A stretch of 64,000 nucleotides of DNA from NCBI RefSeq assembly GCF_033118175.1, contig NW_026870963.1, forward strand, positions 1,426,001-1,490,000, read 5' to 3'. Position 1 is the first letter of the stretch. The number at the start of each line of letters is the position of its first letter. Source of the stretch: Dama dama (lineage: Eukaryota; Chordata; Mammalia; Artiodactyla; Cervidae). Shown in pieces: positions 49,901-62,399 of the stretch. Position numbers and translations under genes: made by a program. Under the pieces are notes generated by a model. That model was given only the letters and a program-made list of their open reading frames with translations, had not been told where the DNA came from and ran no database searches.

Positions 49901-52900
49901 CTGAAAAGATGTGAAAAATATGAACAGCTTCAAAAGCTGTGAAAAATATGAGGAGCATGAAACAGTTTGAAAAATAGGAGAAGCATGAAACAGTGTTGAA
50001 AACATGAAGAGCATGACAAGTGTGAAAAATATAAAGAGCATTAAAAGGTGTCAAAAATATGAGGAGCATGAAACGGTCTGAAAAAAAGGAGGAGCATGAA
50101 GCGGTGTTGAAAACATGAAAAGCCTGAAAATGTGTGAAAAATATGAAGAGCTTTCAACGGTGTGAAAAATATGAACGGCTTCTAAATGTGTCAATAAGGA
50201 CAGGAGCATGAAACGGTGTGAAAAATAGGAGGAGCATGAAGCGGTGTGCCAAAACATGAAGAGACTGAAAAGGTGTGAAAAATATGAAGAGCTTCAAAAG
50301 GTGTTAAAAATATGAGGAGCATGAAACGGTCTGAAAAAAAGGAGGAGCATGAAACGGTGTTGGAAACATGAAGAACCTGAAAAGGTGTGAAAAATATGAA
50401 GAGCGTCAAAAGATGTCAAAAATATGAGGAGCATGAAGCGGTCCGAAAAATAGGATGAGCATGAAGCGGTGTTGAAAACATTAAGACCCTGAAAAGGTGG
50501 GAAATATATAAAGAGCTTGAAAAGGTGTCAAAAATATGAGGAGCATGAAACGGTGTGAAAAATAGGAGAAGCATGAAGTGATGTTGAGAAACCTGAAGAG
50601 ACTGAAAAGGTGTGAAAAATATGAAGAGCTACAAAAGATGTGAAATATATGAGGAGCATGAAATGATCTGAAAAATAGGAGGAGCATGAAACGGTGTTGA
50701 AAAACATGAAGAGCCTGAAAAGGTGTGAAAATTATGAAGACCTTCAAAATGTGTCAAAAAAAAAGGAGGAGCATGAATTGGTGTTCAAAAACATGAAGAG
50801 CCTGAAAAGGTGTGAAAAATATGAACAGCTTCAAAAGGTGTCAAAAATATGAGGAGCATGAAACGGTCTGAAAAATAGGAGGAACATGAAGCACGGTTGA
50901 AAAACATGAATAGCCTGAAAAGGTGTGAAAAATATGAACAGCTTCAAAAGGTGTCAAAAATATGAGGAGCATGAAACAGTCTGAAAAATAGGAGGAGCAT
51001 GAAGCGATGTTGAAAAACATGAAGAGCCTGAAAAGGTGTGAAAAATATGAAGAGCTTCCAAAGGTGTGAAAAATATGAATAGCTTCGAAATGTGTCAATA
51101 ATGAGAGCAGCATGAAACAGTGTGAAAAATAGGAGGAGCATGAAGCGGTGTGCAAAAAGATGAAGAGCCTGAAAATGTGTGAAATATATGAAGAGCTTCA
51201 AAAGGTGTCAAAAATATGCGGAGAAAGAAACGGTCTGAAAAATAGGAGGAGCATGAAGTGGTGTTGACAAACATGAAGGGCTGAAAAGCTGTGAAAAATA
51301 TGAAGAGCTTTAAAAGGTTTCAAATATATGAGGAGCATGAAATTTTCTGAAAAATAGGAGGAGCATGAAACGTTGTTCAAAACATGAAGAGCCTGAAAAG
51401 GTGTGAAAAATATAAACAGCTTCAAAACATGTCAAACATTGAGGAGCATGAAACGATCTGAAAAATAGGAAGAGCATGATGCAGTGTTGAAAAACATGAA
51501 GAGGCTGAAAACGTGTGAAAAATATGAAGTGCTCCAAAGATGTCAAAAATATGAGGAGCATGAAGCGGTCCGAAAAATAGGATGAGCATGAAGCGGTGTT
51601 GAAAACATTAAGAGCCTGAAAAGGTGTGAAATATATGAAGAGCTTGAAACGGTGTCAAAAATATGAGGAGCATGAAACGGTGTGAAAAATAGAAGAAGCA
51701 TGAAGTGATGTTGAGAATCATGAAGAGCCTGAAAAGGTGTGAAAAAAATGAAGAGCTACAAAAGGTGTCAAATACATGAGGAGAATGAAACGATCTGAAA
51801 AATAGGAGGAGCATGAAGTGGTGTTGAAAAATATGAAGAGCCTGAAAAGGTGTGAAAATTATGAAGAGCTTCAAAATGTGTCAAAAAAAGGAGGATAATG
51901 ATACAGTGTTCAAATACATTCAGAGTGTGAATAGGTGTGAAAAATATGAAGAGCTTTAAAATGTGTCAAAAAAAAAAAAAGGAGGAGCATGAAGCGGTGT
52001 TTAAAAACAAGAAGTGCCTGAAAAGATGTGAAATATATGAAGAGCTTCAAAAGGTGTCAAAATTATGAGGAGCATGAAACGGTCTGAAAAAGAGGAGGAG
52101 CATGAAGTAGTGTTGAAAAACATGAAGAGCCTGAAAAAGTGTGAAAAATATGAAGAGCTTTAAAAGGTCTCAAATATATTAGGAGCATGTAACTTTCTGA
52201 AAAATAGGAGGAGCATGAAACGGTGTTCAAAACATGAAGAGCCTGAAAAGGTGTGAAAAATATGAAGAGCTTCAAAACTTGTCAAACATTGAGGAGCATG
52301 AAACTATCTGAAAAATAGGAAGAGCATGATGCCGTGTTGAAAAACATGAAGAGCCTAAAAAGGTGTGAAATATATGATGAGCTTCAAAAGGTATCAAAAA
52401 TATGAGGAGCATGAAACGGTCTGAAAAATAGGAGGAGCATGAAGCGGTGTTGAAAAACATGAAGAGCCTTAAAAGTTGTGAAAAATATGAAAAGCTTCAA
52501 AAGGTGTGAAAAATATGAAGAGCTTCAAAAGGTGTCAAAAATGAGAGGAGCATGAAAGGGTGTGAAAAATAGGAGGAGCATGAGGCTGTGTTGAAAAACA
52601 TGAAGAGCCTGAAAAGCTGTGAACAATTTGAAGAGCTTCAAAAGGTGTCAAATATATGAGGAGCATGAAACGGTCTGAAAAATAGGAGGAGCATGAAACG
52701 GTGTTGAAAACATGAAGAGCCTGAAAAGGTGTGAAAAATATGAAGAGCTTCAAAAGATATAAAAAATATGAGGAGCATGAAGCGGTCCGAAAAATAGGAT
52801 GAGCATGAAGCGGTGTTGAAAACATTAAGAGCCTGAAAAGGTGGGAAATATATAAAGAGCTTGAAAAGGTGTCAAAAATATGAGGATCATGAAACGGTGT

Positions 52901-53345
52901 GAAAAATAGGAGAAGCATGAAGTGATGTTGAGAAACCTGAAGAGACTGAAAAGGTGTGAAAAATATGAAGAGCTGCAAAAGATGTGAAATATATGAGGAG
53001 CATGAAATGATCTGAAAAATAGGAGGAGCATGAAACGGTGTTGAAAAACATGAAGAGACTGAAAAGGTGTGAAAATTATGAAGACCTTCAAAATGTGTCA
53101 AAAAAAAGGAGGAGCATGAAATGGTGTTCAAAAACATGAAGAGCCTGAAAAGGTGTGAAAAATATGAACAGCTTCAAAAGGTGTCAAAAATATGAGGAGC
53201 ATGAAACGGTCTGAAAAATAGGAGGAACATGAAGCACGGTTGAAAAACATGAAGAGCCTGAAAAGGTGTGAAAAATATGAACAGCTTCAAAAGGTGTCAA
53301 AAATATGAGGAGCATGAAACAGTCTGAAAAATAGGAGGAGCATGA
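46972..53345 (+). repeat. HOR2 copy C (truncated at right)
   Basis: Third HOR2 copy, following B at offset 6,508 then 6,505. It stops at about 53,345: where copy B reads CATGAAGTGGTGTTG near 46,838, this copy reads CATGAAGCGGTGTGC and jumps back to sequence equivalent to 51,144. About 130 bp of the full period is missing. The break starts the mosaic block. Confidence 0.93.
51968..51980 (+). repeat. Poly(A) tract, 13 A, HOR2 copy C
   Basis: Equivalent tract with 13 A. The loss of three A relative to copy B accounts for the offset change from 6,508 to 6,505. Confidence 0.95.
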
Positions 53346-54089
53346 AGCGGTGTGCAAAAAGATGAAGAGCCTGAAAATGTGTGAAATATATGAAGAGCTT
53401 CAAAAGGTGTCAAAAATATGCGGAGAAAGAAACGGTCTGAAAAATAGGAGGAGCATGAAGTGGTGTTGACAAACATGAAGGGCTGAAAAGCTGTGAAAAA
53501 TATGAAGAGCTTTAAAAGGTCTCAAATATATGAGGAGCATGAAATTTTCTGAAAAATAGGAGGAGCATGAAACGTTGTTCAAAACATGAAGAGCCTGAAA
53601 AGGTGTGAAAAATATAAAGAGCTTCAAAACATGTCAAACATTGAGGAGCATGAAACGATCTGAAAAATAGGAAGAGCATGATGCAGTGTTGAAAAACATG
53701 AAGAGGCTGAAAACGTGTGAAAAATATGAAGTGCTCAAAAGATGTCAAAAATATGAGGAGCATGAAGCGGTCCGAAAAATAGGATGAGCATGAAGCGGTG
53801 TTGAAAACATTAAGAGCCTGAAAAGGTGTGAAATATATGAAGAGCTTGAAACGGTGTCAAAAATATGAGGAGCATGAAACGGTGTGAAAAATAGAAGAAG
53901 CATGAAGTGATGTTGAGAATCATGAAGAGCCTGAAAAGGTGTGAAAAAAATGAAGAGCTACAAAAGGTGTCAAATACATGAGGAGCATGAAACGATCTGA
54001 AAAATAGGAGGAGCATGAAGTGGTGTTGAAAAATATGAAGAGCCTGAAAAGGTGTGAAAATTATGAAGAGCTTCAAAATGTGTCAAAAA
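53346..54089 (+). repeat. Mosaic segment M1, equivalent to 51,144-51,887
   Basis: The offset is constant at 2,202 bp relative to HOR2 copy C. It ends near 54,089, where the C copy continues into AAGGAGGATAATG and this one jumps to AATGAGAGGAGC. Confidence 0.85.
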
Positions 54090-54893
54090 TGAGAGGAGCA
54101 TGAAACGGTGTGAAAAATAGGAGGAGCATGAGGCTGTGTTGAAAAACATGAAGAGCCTGAAAAGCTGTGAACAATTTGAAGAGCTTCAAAAGGTGTCAAA
54201 TATATGAGGAGCATGAAACGGTCTGAAAAATAGGAGGAGCATGAAACGGTGTTGAAAACATGAAGAGCCTGAAAAGGTGTGAAAAATATGAAGAGCTTCA
54301 AAAGATGTCAAAAATATGAGGAGCATGAAGCGGTCCGAAAAATAGGATGAGCATGAAGCGGTGTTGAAAACATTAAGAGCCTGAAAAGGTGGGAAATATA
54401 TAAAGAGCTGGAAAAGGTGTCAAAAATATGAGGATCATGAAACGGTGTGAAAAATAGGAGAAGCATGAAGTGATGTTGAGAAACCTGAAGAGACTGAAAA
54501 GGTGTGAAAAATATGAAGAGCTGCAAAAGATGTGAAATATATGAGGAGCATGAAATGATCTGAAAAATAGGAGGAGCATGAAACGGTGTTGAAAAACATG
54601 AAGAGACTGAAAAGGTGTGAAAATTATGAAGACCTTCAAAATGTGTCAAAAAAAAGGAGGAGCATGAAATGGTGTTCAAAAACATGAAGAGCCTGAAAAG
54701 GTGTGAAAAATATGAACAGCTTCAAAAGGTGTCAAAAATATGAGGAGCATGAAACGGTCTGAAAAATAGGAGGAACATGAAGCACGGTTGAAAAACATGA
54801 AGAGCCTGAAAAGGTGTGAAAAATATGAACAGCTTCAAAAGGTGTCAAAAATATGAGGAGCATGAAACAGTCTGAAAAATAGGAGGAACATGA
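54090..54893 (+). repeat. Mosaic segment M2, equivalent to 52,542-53,345
   Basis: The offset is 1,548 bp relative to HOR2 copy C. It ends at about the homologous point where copy C itself ends, then jumps to sequence equivalent to 51,003. Confidence 0.85.
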
Positions 54894-56586
54894 AGCGGTG
54901 TTGAAAAATATGAAGAGCCTGAAAAGGTGTGAAAAATATGAAGAGCTTCCAAAGGTGTGAAAAATATGAATAGCTTCGAAATGTGTCAATAATGAGAGCA
55001 GCATGAAACGGTGTGAAAAATAGGAGGAGCATGAAGCGGTGTGCAAAAAGATGAAGAGCCTGAAAATGTGTGAAATATATGAAGAGCTTCAAAAGGTGTC
55101 AAAAATATGCGGAGAAAGAAACGGTCTGAAAAATAGGAGGATCATGAAGTGGTGTTGACAAACATGAAGGGCTGAAAAGCTGTGAAAAATATGAAGAGCT
55201 TTAAAAGGTCTCAAATATATGAGGAGCATGAAATTTTCTGAAAAATAGGAGGAGCATGAAACGTTGTTCAAAACATGAAGAGCCTGAAAAGGTGTGAAAA
55301 ATATAAACAGCTTCAAAACATGTCAAACATTGAGGAGCATGAAACGATCTGAAAAATAGGAAGAGCATGATGCAGTGTTGAAAAACATGAAGAGGCTGAA
55401 AACGTGTGAAAAATATGAAGTGCTCCAAAGATGTCAAAAATATGAGGAGCATGAAGCGGTCCGAAAAATAGGATGAGCATGAAGCGGTGTTGAAAACATT
55501 AAGAGCCTGAAAAGGTGTGAAATATATGAAGAGCTTGAAACGGTGTCAAAAATATGAGGAGCATGAAACGGTGTGAAAAATAGAAGAAGCATGAAGTGAT
55601 GTTGAGAATCATGAAGAGCCTGAAAAGGTGTGAAAAAAATGAAGAGCTACAAAAGGTGTCAAATACATGAGGAGAATGAAACGATCTGAAAAATAGGAGG
55701 AGCATGAAGTGGTGTTGAAAAATATGAAGAGCCTGAAAAGGTGTGAAAATTATGAAGAGCTTCAAAATGTGTCAAAAAAAGCAGGATAATGAAACAGTGT
55801 TCAAATACATTCAGAGCGTGAATAGGTGTGAAACATATGAAGAGCTTCAAAATGTGTCAAAAAAAAAAGGAGGAGCATGAAGCGGTGTTTAAAAACAAGA
55901 AGTGCCTGAAAAGGTGTGAAATATATGAAGAGCTTCAAAAGGTGTCAAAAATATGAGGAGCATGAAACGGTCTGAAAAAGAGGAGGAGCATGAAGTAGTG
56001 TTGAAAAACATGAAGAGCCTGAAAAAGTGTGAAAAATATGAAGAGCTTTAAAAGGTCTCAAATATATGAGGAGCATGTAACTTTCTGAAAAATAGGAGGA
56101 GCATGAAACGGTGTTCCAAACATGAAGAGCCTGAAAAGGTGTGAAAAATATGAAGAGCTTCAAAACTTGTCAAACATTGAGGAGCATGAAACTATCTGAA
56201 AAATAGGAAGAGCATGATGCCGTGTTGAAAAACATGAAGAGCCTAAAAAGGTGTGAAATATATGATGAGCTTCAAAAGTTATCAAAAATATGAGGAGCAT
56301 GAAACGGTCTGAAAAATATGAGGAGCATGAAGCGGTGTTGAAAAACATGAAGAGCCTTAAAAGTTGTGAAAAATATGAAAAGCTTCAAAAGGTGTGAAAA
56401 ATATGAAGAGCTTCAAAAGGTGTCAAAAATGAGAGGAGCATGAAACGGTGTGAAAAATAGGAGGAGCATGAAGCTGTGTTGAAAAACATGAAGAGCCTGA
56501 AAAGCTGTGAACAATTTGAAGAGCTTCAAAAGGTGTCAAATATATGAGGAGCATGAAATGGTCTGAAAAATAGGAGGAGCATGAAG
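54894..56586 (+). repeat. Mosaic segment M3, equivalent to 51,003-52,698
   Basis: The offset is 3,891 bp, becoming 3,888 after the shorter poly(A) tract. Several bases differ from copies A-C (for example ATTCAGAGCGTG near 55,810 where HOR2 has ATTCAGAGTGTG), so it is more diverged than B is from C. Confidence 0.83.
55859..55868 (+). repeat. Poly(A) tract, 10 A, mosaic block
   Basis: The equivalent junction in the mosaic block has 10 A, the length expected from simple fusion of two A5 tracts. It may represent the unexpanded state. Confidence 0.9.
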
Positions 56587-57125
56587 CGGTGTTGAAAATC
56601 ATGAAGAGCCTGAAAAGGTGTGAAAAATATGAAAAGCTTCAAAAGATGTGAAAAATATGAAGAGCTTCAAAAGGTGTCAAAAATATGAGGAGCATGAAAC
56701 GGTTTGAAAAATAGGAGGAGCATGAAGTGGTGTTGAAAAACATGAAGATGCTGAAAAGGTGTGAAAAATATGAAGAGCTTCAAAAGATGTCAAAATATGA
56801 GGAGCATGAAACCGTCTGAAATATAGGAGGATTATGAAACGGTGTTTAAAAACATGAAGAGCCTGAATAGGTGTGAAAAATATGAAAAGCCTCAAAATTG
56901 TAAAAAATATGAGGAGCATGAAACGGTCTGAAAAAGAGGAGGAGCATGAAGCAGTTTTGAAAAACATGAAGAGCCTGAAAAGGTGTGAAAAATAAGAAGG
57001 GTTTCAAAAGGTGTGAAATATATGAGGTGCAAGAAACGGTCTGAAAAATATTAGGAGCATGAAGCGGTGTTGAAAAACATGAAGAACCTGAAAAGGTGAA
57101 AAATATGAAGAGCTTCAAAAGGTGT
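56587..57125 (+). repeat. Mosaic segment M4, related to 47,570-48,210
   Basis: It begins with GTTGAAAATCATGAAG and shares GAGGATTATGAAACGG, GAATAGGTGTG and TATATGAGGTGCAAG with HOR2. It carries one GAGGTGCAAG unit instead of two, so roughly one 113-bp unit is missing relative to copy C. Confidence 0.78.
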
Positions 57126-57990
57126 CAATAATGAGAGCAGCATGAAACGGTGTGAAAAATAGGAGGAGCATGAAGCGGTGTGCAAAAAGATGAAGAGCCT
57201 GAAAATGTGTGAAATATATGAAGAGCTTCAAAAGGTGTCAAAAATATGAGGAGAAAGAAACGGTCTGAAAAATAGGAGGCGCATGAAGTGGTGTTGACAA
57301 ACATGAAGAGCTGAAAAGCTGTGAAAAATATGAAGAGCTTTAAAAGGTCTCAAATATATGAGGAGCATGAAATTTTCTGAAAAATAGGAGGAGCATGAAA
57401 CGTTGTTCAAAACATGAAGAGCCTGAAATGTTGTGAAAAATAGAAAGAGCTTCAAAACCTGTCAAATATTGAGGAGCATGAAACGATCTGAAAAATAGGA
57501 AGAGCATGATGCAGTGTTGAAAAACATGAAGAGGCTGAAAACGTGTGAAAAATATGAAGTGCTCCAAAAATGTCAAAAATATGAGGAGCATGAAGCGGTC
57601 CGAAAAATAGGATGAGCATGAAGCGGTGTTGAAAACATTAAGAGCCTGAAAAGGTGTGAAATATATGAAGAGCTTGAAACGGTGTCAAAAATATGAGGAG
57701 CATGAAACGGTGTGAAAAATAGAAGAAGCATGAAGTGATGTTGAGAAACATGAAGAGCTTGAAAAGGTGTGAAAAAAATGAAGAGCTACAAAAGGTGTCA
57801 AATACATGAGGAGCATGAAACGATCTGAAAAATAGGAGGAGCATGAAGTGGTGTTGAAAAATATGAAGAGCCTGAAAAGGTGTGAAAATTATGAAGAGCT
57901 TCAAAATGTGTCAAAAAAAAAGGAGGATAATGAAACAGTGTTCAAATACATTAAGAGCGTGAATAGGTGTGAAAAATATGAAGAGCTTCC
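57126..57990 (+). repeat. Mosaic segment M5, equivalent to about 51,096-51,960
   Basis: The offset is 6,030 bp relative to HOR2 copy C over most of its length. This is the same HOR2 sub-region as M1 and the middle of M3, which appears six times in the window (near 38,181, 44,690, 51,198, 53,400, 55,089 and 57,228). Divergence rises toward the right end. Confidence 0.82.
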
Positions 57991-58127
57991 AAAGGTGTCA
58001 AAAATGAGATGAGCATGAAAAGGTCTGAAAAATAGGAGGAGCATGAAGTGGTCGTGAAAATCTTGAAGTGCCTGAAAAGGTGTGAAATATATGAAGAGCT
58101 TCAAAAGTTGTGAAAAAATGAGGAGGT
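57991..58127 (+). repeat. Junction units between M5 and the 789-bp pair
   Basis: About one unit with variants not found elsewhere in HOR2 (GTGGTCGTGAAAATCTTG, GAAGTGCCTG). It leads into AAAAAATGAGGAGGTTC, which matches 49,803 and the equivalent positions in the other HOR2 copies. Confidence 0.65.
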
Positions 58128-58916
58128 TCAAAAGGTGTCAAAAATATGAGGAGCATGAAACGGTCTGAAAAATAGGAGGAGCATGAAACGGTGTTCAAAA
58201 ACATGAAGAGCCTGAAAAGGTGTGAAAAATATGAAGAGCTTGAAAAGGTGTGAAATACATGAGGAGCCTGAAGCGGTCTGAAAAATAGGAGGAGCATGAA
58301 ACGGTGTTGAAAAACATGAAGAGCCTGAAAAGGTGTGAAAAATAGAAAGAGCTTCACAAGGTGTCAAATATATGAGGAGCATGAAACGGTCTGAAAAATA
58401 GGAGGAGCATGAAGCAGTCGTCAAAAACATGAGGAACCTGAAAAGTTTTGTAAAATATGAAGAGCTTCAAAAGGTGTGAAAAATATGAGGAACATGAAAC
58501 GGTCTGAAAAATAGGAGCAGCATGAAACAGTGTTGAAAGACATGAAGAGCTTCAAAAGTGTCAAAAATATGAGGAGCATGAAACGGTCTGAAAAATAAGA
58601 GGATCATGAAACGGTCTGAAAAATAGGAGCAGCATGAAACGGTGTTGAAAGACATGAAGAGCTTCAAAAGGTGTCAAAAATATGAGGAGAATGAAACGGT
58701 TTGAAAAATAGGAGAAGCAGGAAACGATCTGAAAAATAGAGGCAGCATGGAATGGTGTGGAAAAACATGAAGAGATTCAAAAGTTGTGAAAAAATGAGGA
58801 GGTTCAAAAGGTGTCAAAAATATGAGGAGCATGAAACGGTCTGAAAAATAGGAGGGGCTTGAAACGGTGTTCCAAAACATGAAGAGCCTGAAGAGGTGTG
58901 AAAAATATGAAGAGCT
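58128..58916 (+). repeat. 789-bp tandem duplication, first copy
   Basis: First of two adjacent 789-bp blocks, seven units less two bases. The content corresponds to HOR2 near 36,124-36,880. Markers include GAGCAGCATG, GTTGAAAGACATG, ATAGAGGCAGCATGG and GTTCCAAAACATG. The two blocks differ at a few bases (for example GAGATTC here and GAGCTTC in the second block, near 58,773 and 59,562). Confidence 0.9.
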
Positions 58917-59705
58917 TCAAAAGGTGTCAAAAATATGAGGAGCATGAAACGGTCTGAAAAATAGGAGGAGCATGAAACGGTGTTCAAAAACATGAAGAGC
59001 CTGAAAAGGTGTGAAAAATATGAAGAGCTTGAAAAGGTGTGAAATACATGAGGAGCCTGAAGCGGTCTGAAAAATAGGAGGAGCATGAAACGGTGTTGAA
59101 AAACATGAAGAGCCTGAAAAGGTGTGAAAAATAGGAAGAGCTTCACAAGGTGTCAAATATATGAGGAGCATGAAACGGTGTGAAAAATAGGAGGAGCATG
59201 AAGCAGTCATCAAAAACATGAGGAACCTGAAAAGTTTTGTAAAATATGAAGAGCTTCAAAAGGTGTGAAAAATATGAGGAACATGAAACGGTCTGAAAAA
59301 TAGGAGCAGCATGAAACAGTGTTGAAAGACATGAAGAGCTTCAAAAGTGTCAAAAATATGAGGAGCATGAAACGGTCTGAAAAATAAGAGGATCATGAAA
59401 CGGTCTGAAAAATAGGAGCAGCATGAAACGGTGTTGAAAGACATGAAGAGCTTCAAAAGGTGTCAAAAATATGAGGAGAATGAAACGGTTTGAAAAATAG
59501 GAGAAGCAGGAAACGATCTGAAAAATAGAGGCAGCATGGAATGGTGTGGAAAAACATGAAGAGCTTCAAAAGTTGTGAAAAAATGAGGAGGTTCAAAAGG
59601 TGTCAAAAATATGAGGAGCATGAAACGGTCTGAAAAATAGGAGGGGCTTGAAACGGTGTTCCAAAACATGAAGAGCCTGAAGAGGTGTGAAAAATATGAA
59701 GAGCT
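58917..59705 (+). repeat. 789-bp tandem duplication, second copy
   Basis: Second block, directly adjacent. The similarity continues roughly 60 bases past 59,705, then gives way to ordinary units. This is the right-hand limit of recognisable HOR2 material. Confidence 0.9.
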
Positions 59706-60417
59706 TCAAAAGGTGTCAAAAATATGAGGAGCATGAAACGGTCTGAAAAATAGGAGGAGCATGAAGTGGTGTTGAAAAACATGAAGAGCCTGAAGAGGTG
59801 TGAAAAATATGAAGAGCTTCAAAAGGTGTCAAAAATATGAGGAGCATGAAACGGTCTGAAAAATAGGAGGAGCATAAGCACTGTTCAAATACATGAAGAG
59901 TTTGAAAAAGTGTGAAATATATGAAGAGCTTCAAAAGGTGTCAAAAATAGGAGGAGAATGAAGCAGTCTGAAAAAAAGGAGGAGCATGAAGCGGTGTTGA
60001 AAAACATGAAGAGCCTGAAAAGGTGTGAAAAATATGAAGAGCTTCAAAAGGTGTCAAAAATATGAGTAGCATGAAACGGTCTGAAATATAGGAGGAGCAT
60101 GAAGCCGTGTTCAAATACATGAACAGCATGAAAAGGTGTGAAAAATATGAAGAGCTTCAAAACGTGTCAAAATATGAGGAGCATGAAACGGCCTGAAAAA
60201 TAGGAGGAGCATGAAGCTGTGTTCAAAAACATGAAGAGCCTGAAAAGGTGTGAAAAATATGAAGAGTTTCAAAAGCTGTCAAAAAATATGAGGACTATGA
60301 AAGGGTCTGAAAACTAGGAGGAGCATGAAGCGGTGTTGAAAAACATGAAGAGCCTGAAAACGTGTGAAAAATATGAAAAGCTACAAAAGGTGTCAAAAAT
60401 ATGAGGAGCACGAAACG

Positions 60418-60690
60418 GTCTAAAAAATAGGAGGAGCATGAAATGCTGTTGAAAAAAAAGAAGAGCCTGAAAAGGTGTGAATAAAATGAAGATATTCAAA
60501 AGGTGTCAAAAATATGAGGAGCATGAAACGGTCTGAAAAATAGGAGGAGCATGAAATGCTGTTGAAAAAAATGAAGAGCCTGAAAAGGTGTGAATAAAAT
60601 GAAGATATTCAAAAGGTGTCAAAAATATGAGGAGCATGAAACGGTCTGAAAAATAGGAGGAGCATGAAATGCTGTTGAAAAACATGAAGA
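60418..60690 (+). repeat. Consecutive near-identical 113-bp units
   Basis: The rare variant GAAATGCTGTTG occurs at 60,440, 60,553 and 60,666, exactly 113 bp apart. The intervening units share GAATAAAATGAAGATATTC. The first two units differ at about one base (a run of eight A before GAAG against seven A then T). This is direct evidence that 113 bp is a unit of duplication. Confidence 0.92.
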
Positions 60691-62399
60691 GCTGAAAAGG
60701 TCTGAAAAATAGGAAGAACTTCAAAAGGCGTGAAATATATGAGGAGCATGAAACGGTCTGAAAAATAGGAGAAGCATGAAGCTGTGTTCAAAAACATGAG
60801 AACCAGAAAAGGTGTGAAAAATATGAAGAGCTTCAAAAGGTGTGAAATATATGCGGAGCATGAAACGGTCTGAAAAATAGGAGGATCAAGAAGCGGTGTT
60901 CAAAACATGAAGAGACTGAAAAGGTGTGAAAAATATGAAGAGCTTCAAAAGGTGTGAAAAATATGAGGAGCATGAAACGGTCTGAAAAATAGGAGGAGCA
61001 TGAAGCGGTGTTCAAAAACATGAAGAGCCTGAAAAGGTGTGAAAAATATGAAGAGCTTCAAAAGGTGTCAAAAATATTAGGAGCAGGAACGGTCTGAAAA
61101 ATAGGAGGAGCATGAAACGGTGTTCAAAAACATGAAGAGCCTGGAAAGGTGTGAAAATTATGAAGAGCTTCAAAAGGTGTGTAATATATGTGGAACATGA
61201 AACTGTCTAAAAAATAGGAGGAGTATGAAGCGGTTTTGAAAAACATGAAGATCCAGTAAAGGAGTGAAATAAATGAAGAGCTTCAAAAGGTGTGAGAAAT
61301 ATGAAGAGCTTCAACAGGTGTCAAAAATGAGATGGGCATCAAATGATCTGAAAAACAGGAGGAGCATGAAGTGATGTTGATAAACATGAAGAGCTGAAAA
61401 GTTGTGAAATATATGAAAAGCTTCAAAAGGTGTCAAAAATATGAGAAGTATGAAACGTTCTGAAAAATAGGAGGAGCATGAAGCGGTTTTGAAAAACATG
61501 AAGATCCTGAAAAGGTGTGAAAAATATGAAGAGGTTCAAAATGTGTCAAAAATATAAGGAGCATGAAACGGTCTGAAAAAAATAGGAGGAGCATGAAGTG
61601 GTTGTGAAAAACATGAAGATCCTGAAAAGGTGTGCAAAATATGAATAGCTTCAAAAGTTGTCAAAAATATGAGGAGCATGAAACGGTCTGAAGAATAGGA
61701 GGATCAAAAAGCGGTGTTCAAAAACATGAAGAGCCTGAAAAGCTGTGAAAAATATGAAGAGCCTCAAGGTGTGAAATACTTGAGGAGCATGAAACGGTCT
61801 GAAAAATAGGACGAGCATGAAACCGTGTTCAAAAATATGAAGAGTCTGAAAAGGTCTGAAAAATATGAAGAGCTTCAAAAGATGTGAAATACATGAGGAG
61901 CATGAAACGGTCTGAAAAATAGGAGGATCATGAAGCGGTGTTGAAAAATATGAAGAGCTTGAAAACGTGTGAAAAATATGAAGAGCTGCAAAAAGTGTCA
62001 AGAATGAGATGAGCATGAAATGGTCTGAAAAATAGGAGGAGCATGAAGCGGTGTAGAAAAACATGAAGAGCCTGAACAGTTGTAAAAAATATGAAGAGCT
62101 TCAAAAGGTGTGAAATATATGAAGAGCTTCAAAAGGTGTGAAATATATGAGGAGCATGAAACGGTCTGAAAAATAGGAGGAGCATGAAGCGGTGTTCAAA
62201 AAAATGAAGAGCCTGAAAAGGTGTGAAAAATATGAAGAGCTTCAAAAAATGTCAAAAATATGAAGAGCTTCAAAAGATGTGAAATACATGAGGAGCATGA
62301 AATGCTCTGAAAACAGGAGGAGCATGAAGCGGTGTTCAAAAACATGAAGAGCCTGAAAAGGTGTGAAAAATCTGAAGAGCTTCAAAAGGTGTCAAATAT

